DNA of 6,490 bases from an uncultured Synergistales bacterium. Lineage in GTDB: Bacteria > Synergistota > Synergistia > Synergistales > Aminobacteriaceae. Positions 5,932 to 6,490 of this stretch are shown here, piece after piece. The translations under genes and the position numbers were made by a program. Every line of letters starts with the position of its first letter. The stretch's first letter is position 1. The notes under the pieces are model-generated. The model worked only from the letters and a program-made list of their open reading frames with translations, was not told the origin of the DNA and did not search any database. The stretch covers positions 1-6,490 of the forward strand of contig CALFXN010000012.1 of assembly GCA_937957815.1 (NCBI GenBank), given 5' to 3'.

Positions 5932-5940
5932 ATTATCGCA
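5932..5940 (-). promoter_or_regulatory. Possible extended -10 promoter for the serine hydrolase
   Basis: On the minus strand TGCGATAAT reads as an extended -10 (TG-N-GATAAT, 5 of 6 to TATAAT). It lies about 50 bases before the GTG start and would give a leader of about 42 bases. No convincing -35 is found 16-18 bases upstream (CGACGC at 17). It fits an extended -10 promoter but is only a single element. Confidence 0.35.
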
Positions 5941-6114
5941 CGATCCCTCCGGACGCGTCGCCCGGTCGTCCGCCGGGGTCCCTTCCGGAGCGGCCATTTC
6001 GCCGGTATCCGCGATGCCGACGCAGGGTCGCCTGCATTCATATTGTATCTCTTCTTGGAAAATTCAGCATGAACGCGGGGACGGGGTGCGCGACGCCGGA
6101 CGGATGCGCGCGCC

Positions 6115-6490
6115 CTATCCAACCAGCAGCCTGGCGGCCGCGACGAATGCGAGCGCGACGACGATCCGGTTGAAGACCTCCTGCGAAACGCGCTTCACGA
6201 GCCAAAAGCCGAGCAACGAGCCGAGCGCGATGCTGGGAAGCGTCAGCAGGTTGACCCGCAGACTTTGGGCGTTGATGATGCCGAGGTTCACGAAGAGAGG
6301 GACCTTGAGAAGGTTCAGGATGAAGAAGAATCCCGCGGACGTCGCGATGAACCGAAGCTTGGGCAGCCGCGCTATGAGGAAGTAGAGGTTCAGTATCGGT
6401 CCTGCTGCGTTCGCCATGCCGGTCGTCATTCCCGACAGGATGCCGAAGACCGCCGTGACGAGGGGGGAAACAGGGCGATCCGTCGCGTCG
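6115..6490 (-). CDS. TauE/SafE (TSUP) family membrane permease, C-terminal half (partial)
   Basis: The minus-strand frame enters at the right edge and ends at TAG 6117-6115, giving 124 residues. It is read through an internal ATG at 6429, because the upstream codons continue the family pattern (VTAVFGILSGMTTGMANAAGP). Four hydrophobic segments are visible, at about residues 11-37, 46-69, 77-97 and 102-123. This fits the second four-helix repeat of TauE/SafE proteins, which usually have seven or eight helices and about 250 residues. The glycine-rich loop GILSGMTTGMANAAGP is the repeat signature. Members move anions such as sulfite, sulfoacetate or other organosulfur compounds; the cargo here cannot be told. 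The gene lies upstream of the serine hydrolase on the same strand, but the 231-base gap argues against close coupling. Confidence 0.87.
   Translation of the reverse strand, partial: DATDRPVSPLVTAVFGILSGMTTGMANAAGPILNLYFLIARLPKLRFIATSAGFFFILNLLKVPLFVNLGIINAQSLRVNLLTLPSIALGSLLGFWLVKRVSQEVFNRIVVALAFVAAARLLVG

Larger units (their letters stand above)
5884..6114. other. 231-bp intergenic region between the TauE/SafE gene and the serine hydrolase
   Basis: Apart from the ribosome site and extended -10 described separately, the region holds one AT-rich patch at about 6036-6070 inside GC-rich surroundings. TACAAT is read on the minus strand at 6047-6042, but no matching -35 was found. An 80-codon minus-strand frame crossing the region is Arg-rich and has no recognisable features, so it is not called. 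No clear terminator for the TauE/SafE gene is visible. Confidence 0.5.

Noticed and set aside
5884..5997. N-terminal extension of the serine hydrolase to ATG 5997
   Set aside because: It would put 38 non-hydrophobic residues before the lipoprotein signal, while a good ribosome site supports GTG 5883.
3832..6072. 746-codon open frame on the plus strand, antisense to the serine hydrolase
   Set aside because: It is Arg/Val/Glu-rich with no domain features and mirrors a gene with clear catalytic motifs; such antisense frames are common in high-GC coding DNA.
6070..6114. GC-rich inverted repeat after the TauE/SafE stop as a terminator
   Set aside because: The stem is only about 5 bp with a long loop and no T-run follows on the minus strand.

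Overview
The window comes from a high-GC bacterium. It is probably diderm: two exported or lipoprotein hydrolases with N-terminal signal sequences lie in the right half. Nothing here fixes the lineage. The sequence divides near position 2400. To the left lies a patchwork of accessory or decaying genes with lower GC and AT-rich intergenic DNA. To the right is dense, strongly GC-biased coding sequence with short gaps.

Left part (1-2436). A minus-strand gene start at the edge looks like a DUF3795 protein and is cut by the window. It is divergent from a SnoaL-like ester-cyclase-type gene (279-705) that carries a small frameshifting deletion near 528. The gap between them holds two dyads. Next comes a type IV toxin-antitoxin (AbiE-like) locus. 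It has a good sigma70-type promoter (TTGATA-N17-TATAGT), a nested dyad spanning the -10 through the start codon, an intact AbiEi-family antitoxin (826-1938), and an overlapping AbiEii-type nucleotidyltransferase toxin gene. The toxin keeps its nucleotidyltransferase core but loses recognisable homology after about 150 residues. Its reading frame then stays open into the next gene, which is read in another frame. This locus therefore looks like an intact, probably self-regulated antitoxin beside a 3'-truncated toxin.

Right part (2437-6490). An exported metal-dependent amidohydrolase of the Xaa-Pro/Xaa-Arg dipeptidase type (2437-3741, plus strand) converges on a large predicted lipoprotein serine hydrolase of the class C beta-lactamase/penicillin-binding-protein fold (3880-5883, minus strand). 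Between them are a short degenerate tandem repeat and a 20-bp-stem terminator. A TauE/SafE (TSUP) permease enters from the right edge (6115-6490, minus strand) and is represented by its C-terminal half only.

The observations most worth following are the nested operator-like dyad, the toxin truncation with antitoxin retention, and the microdeletion in the SnoaL-like gene. No tRNA, rRNA, CRISPR array, transposase or intact mobile element was seen.
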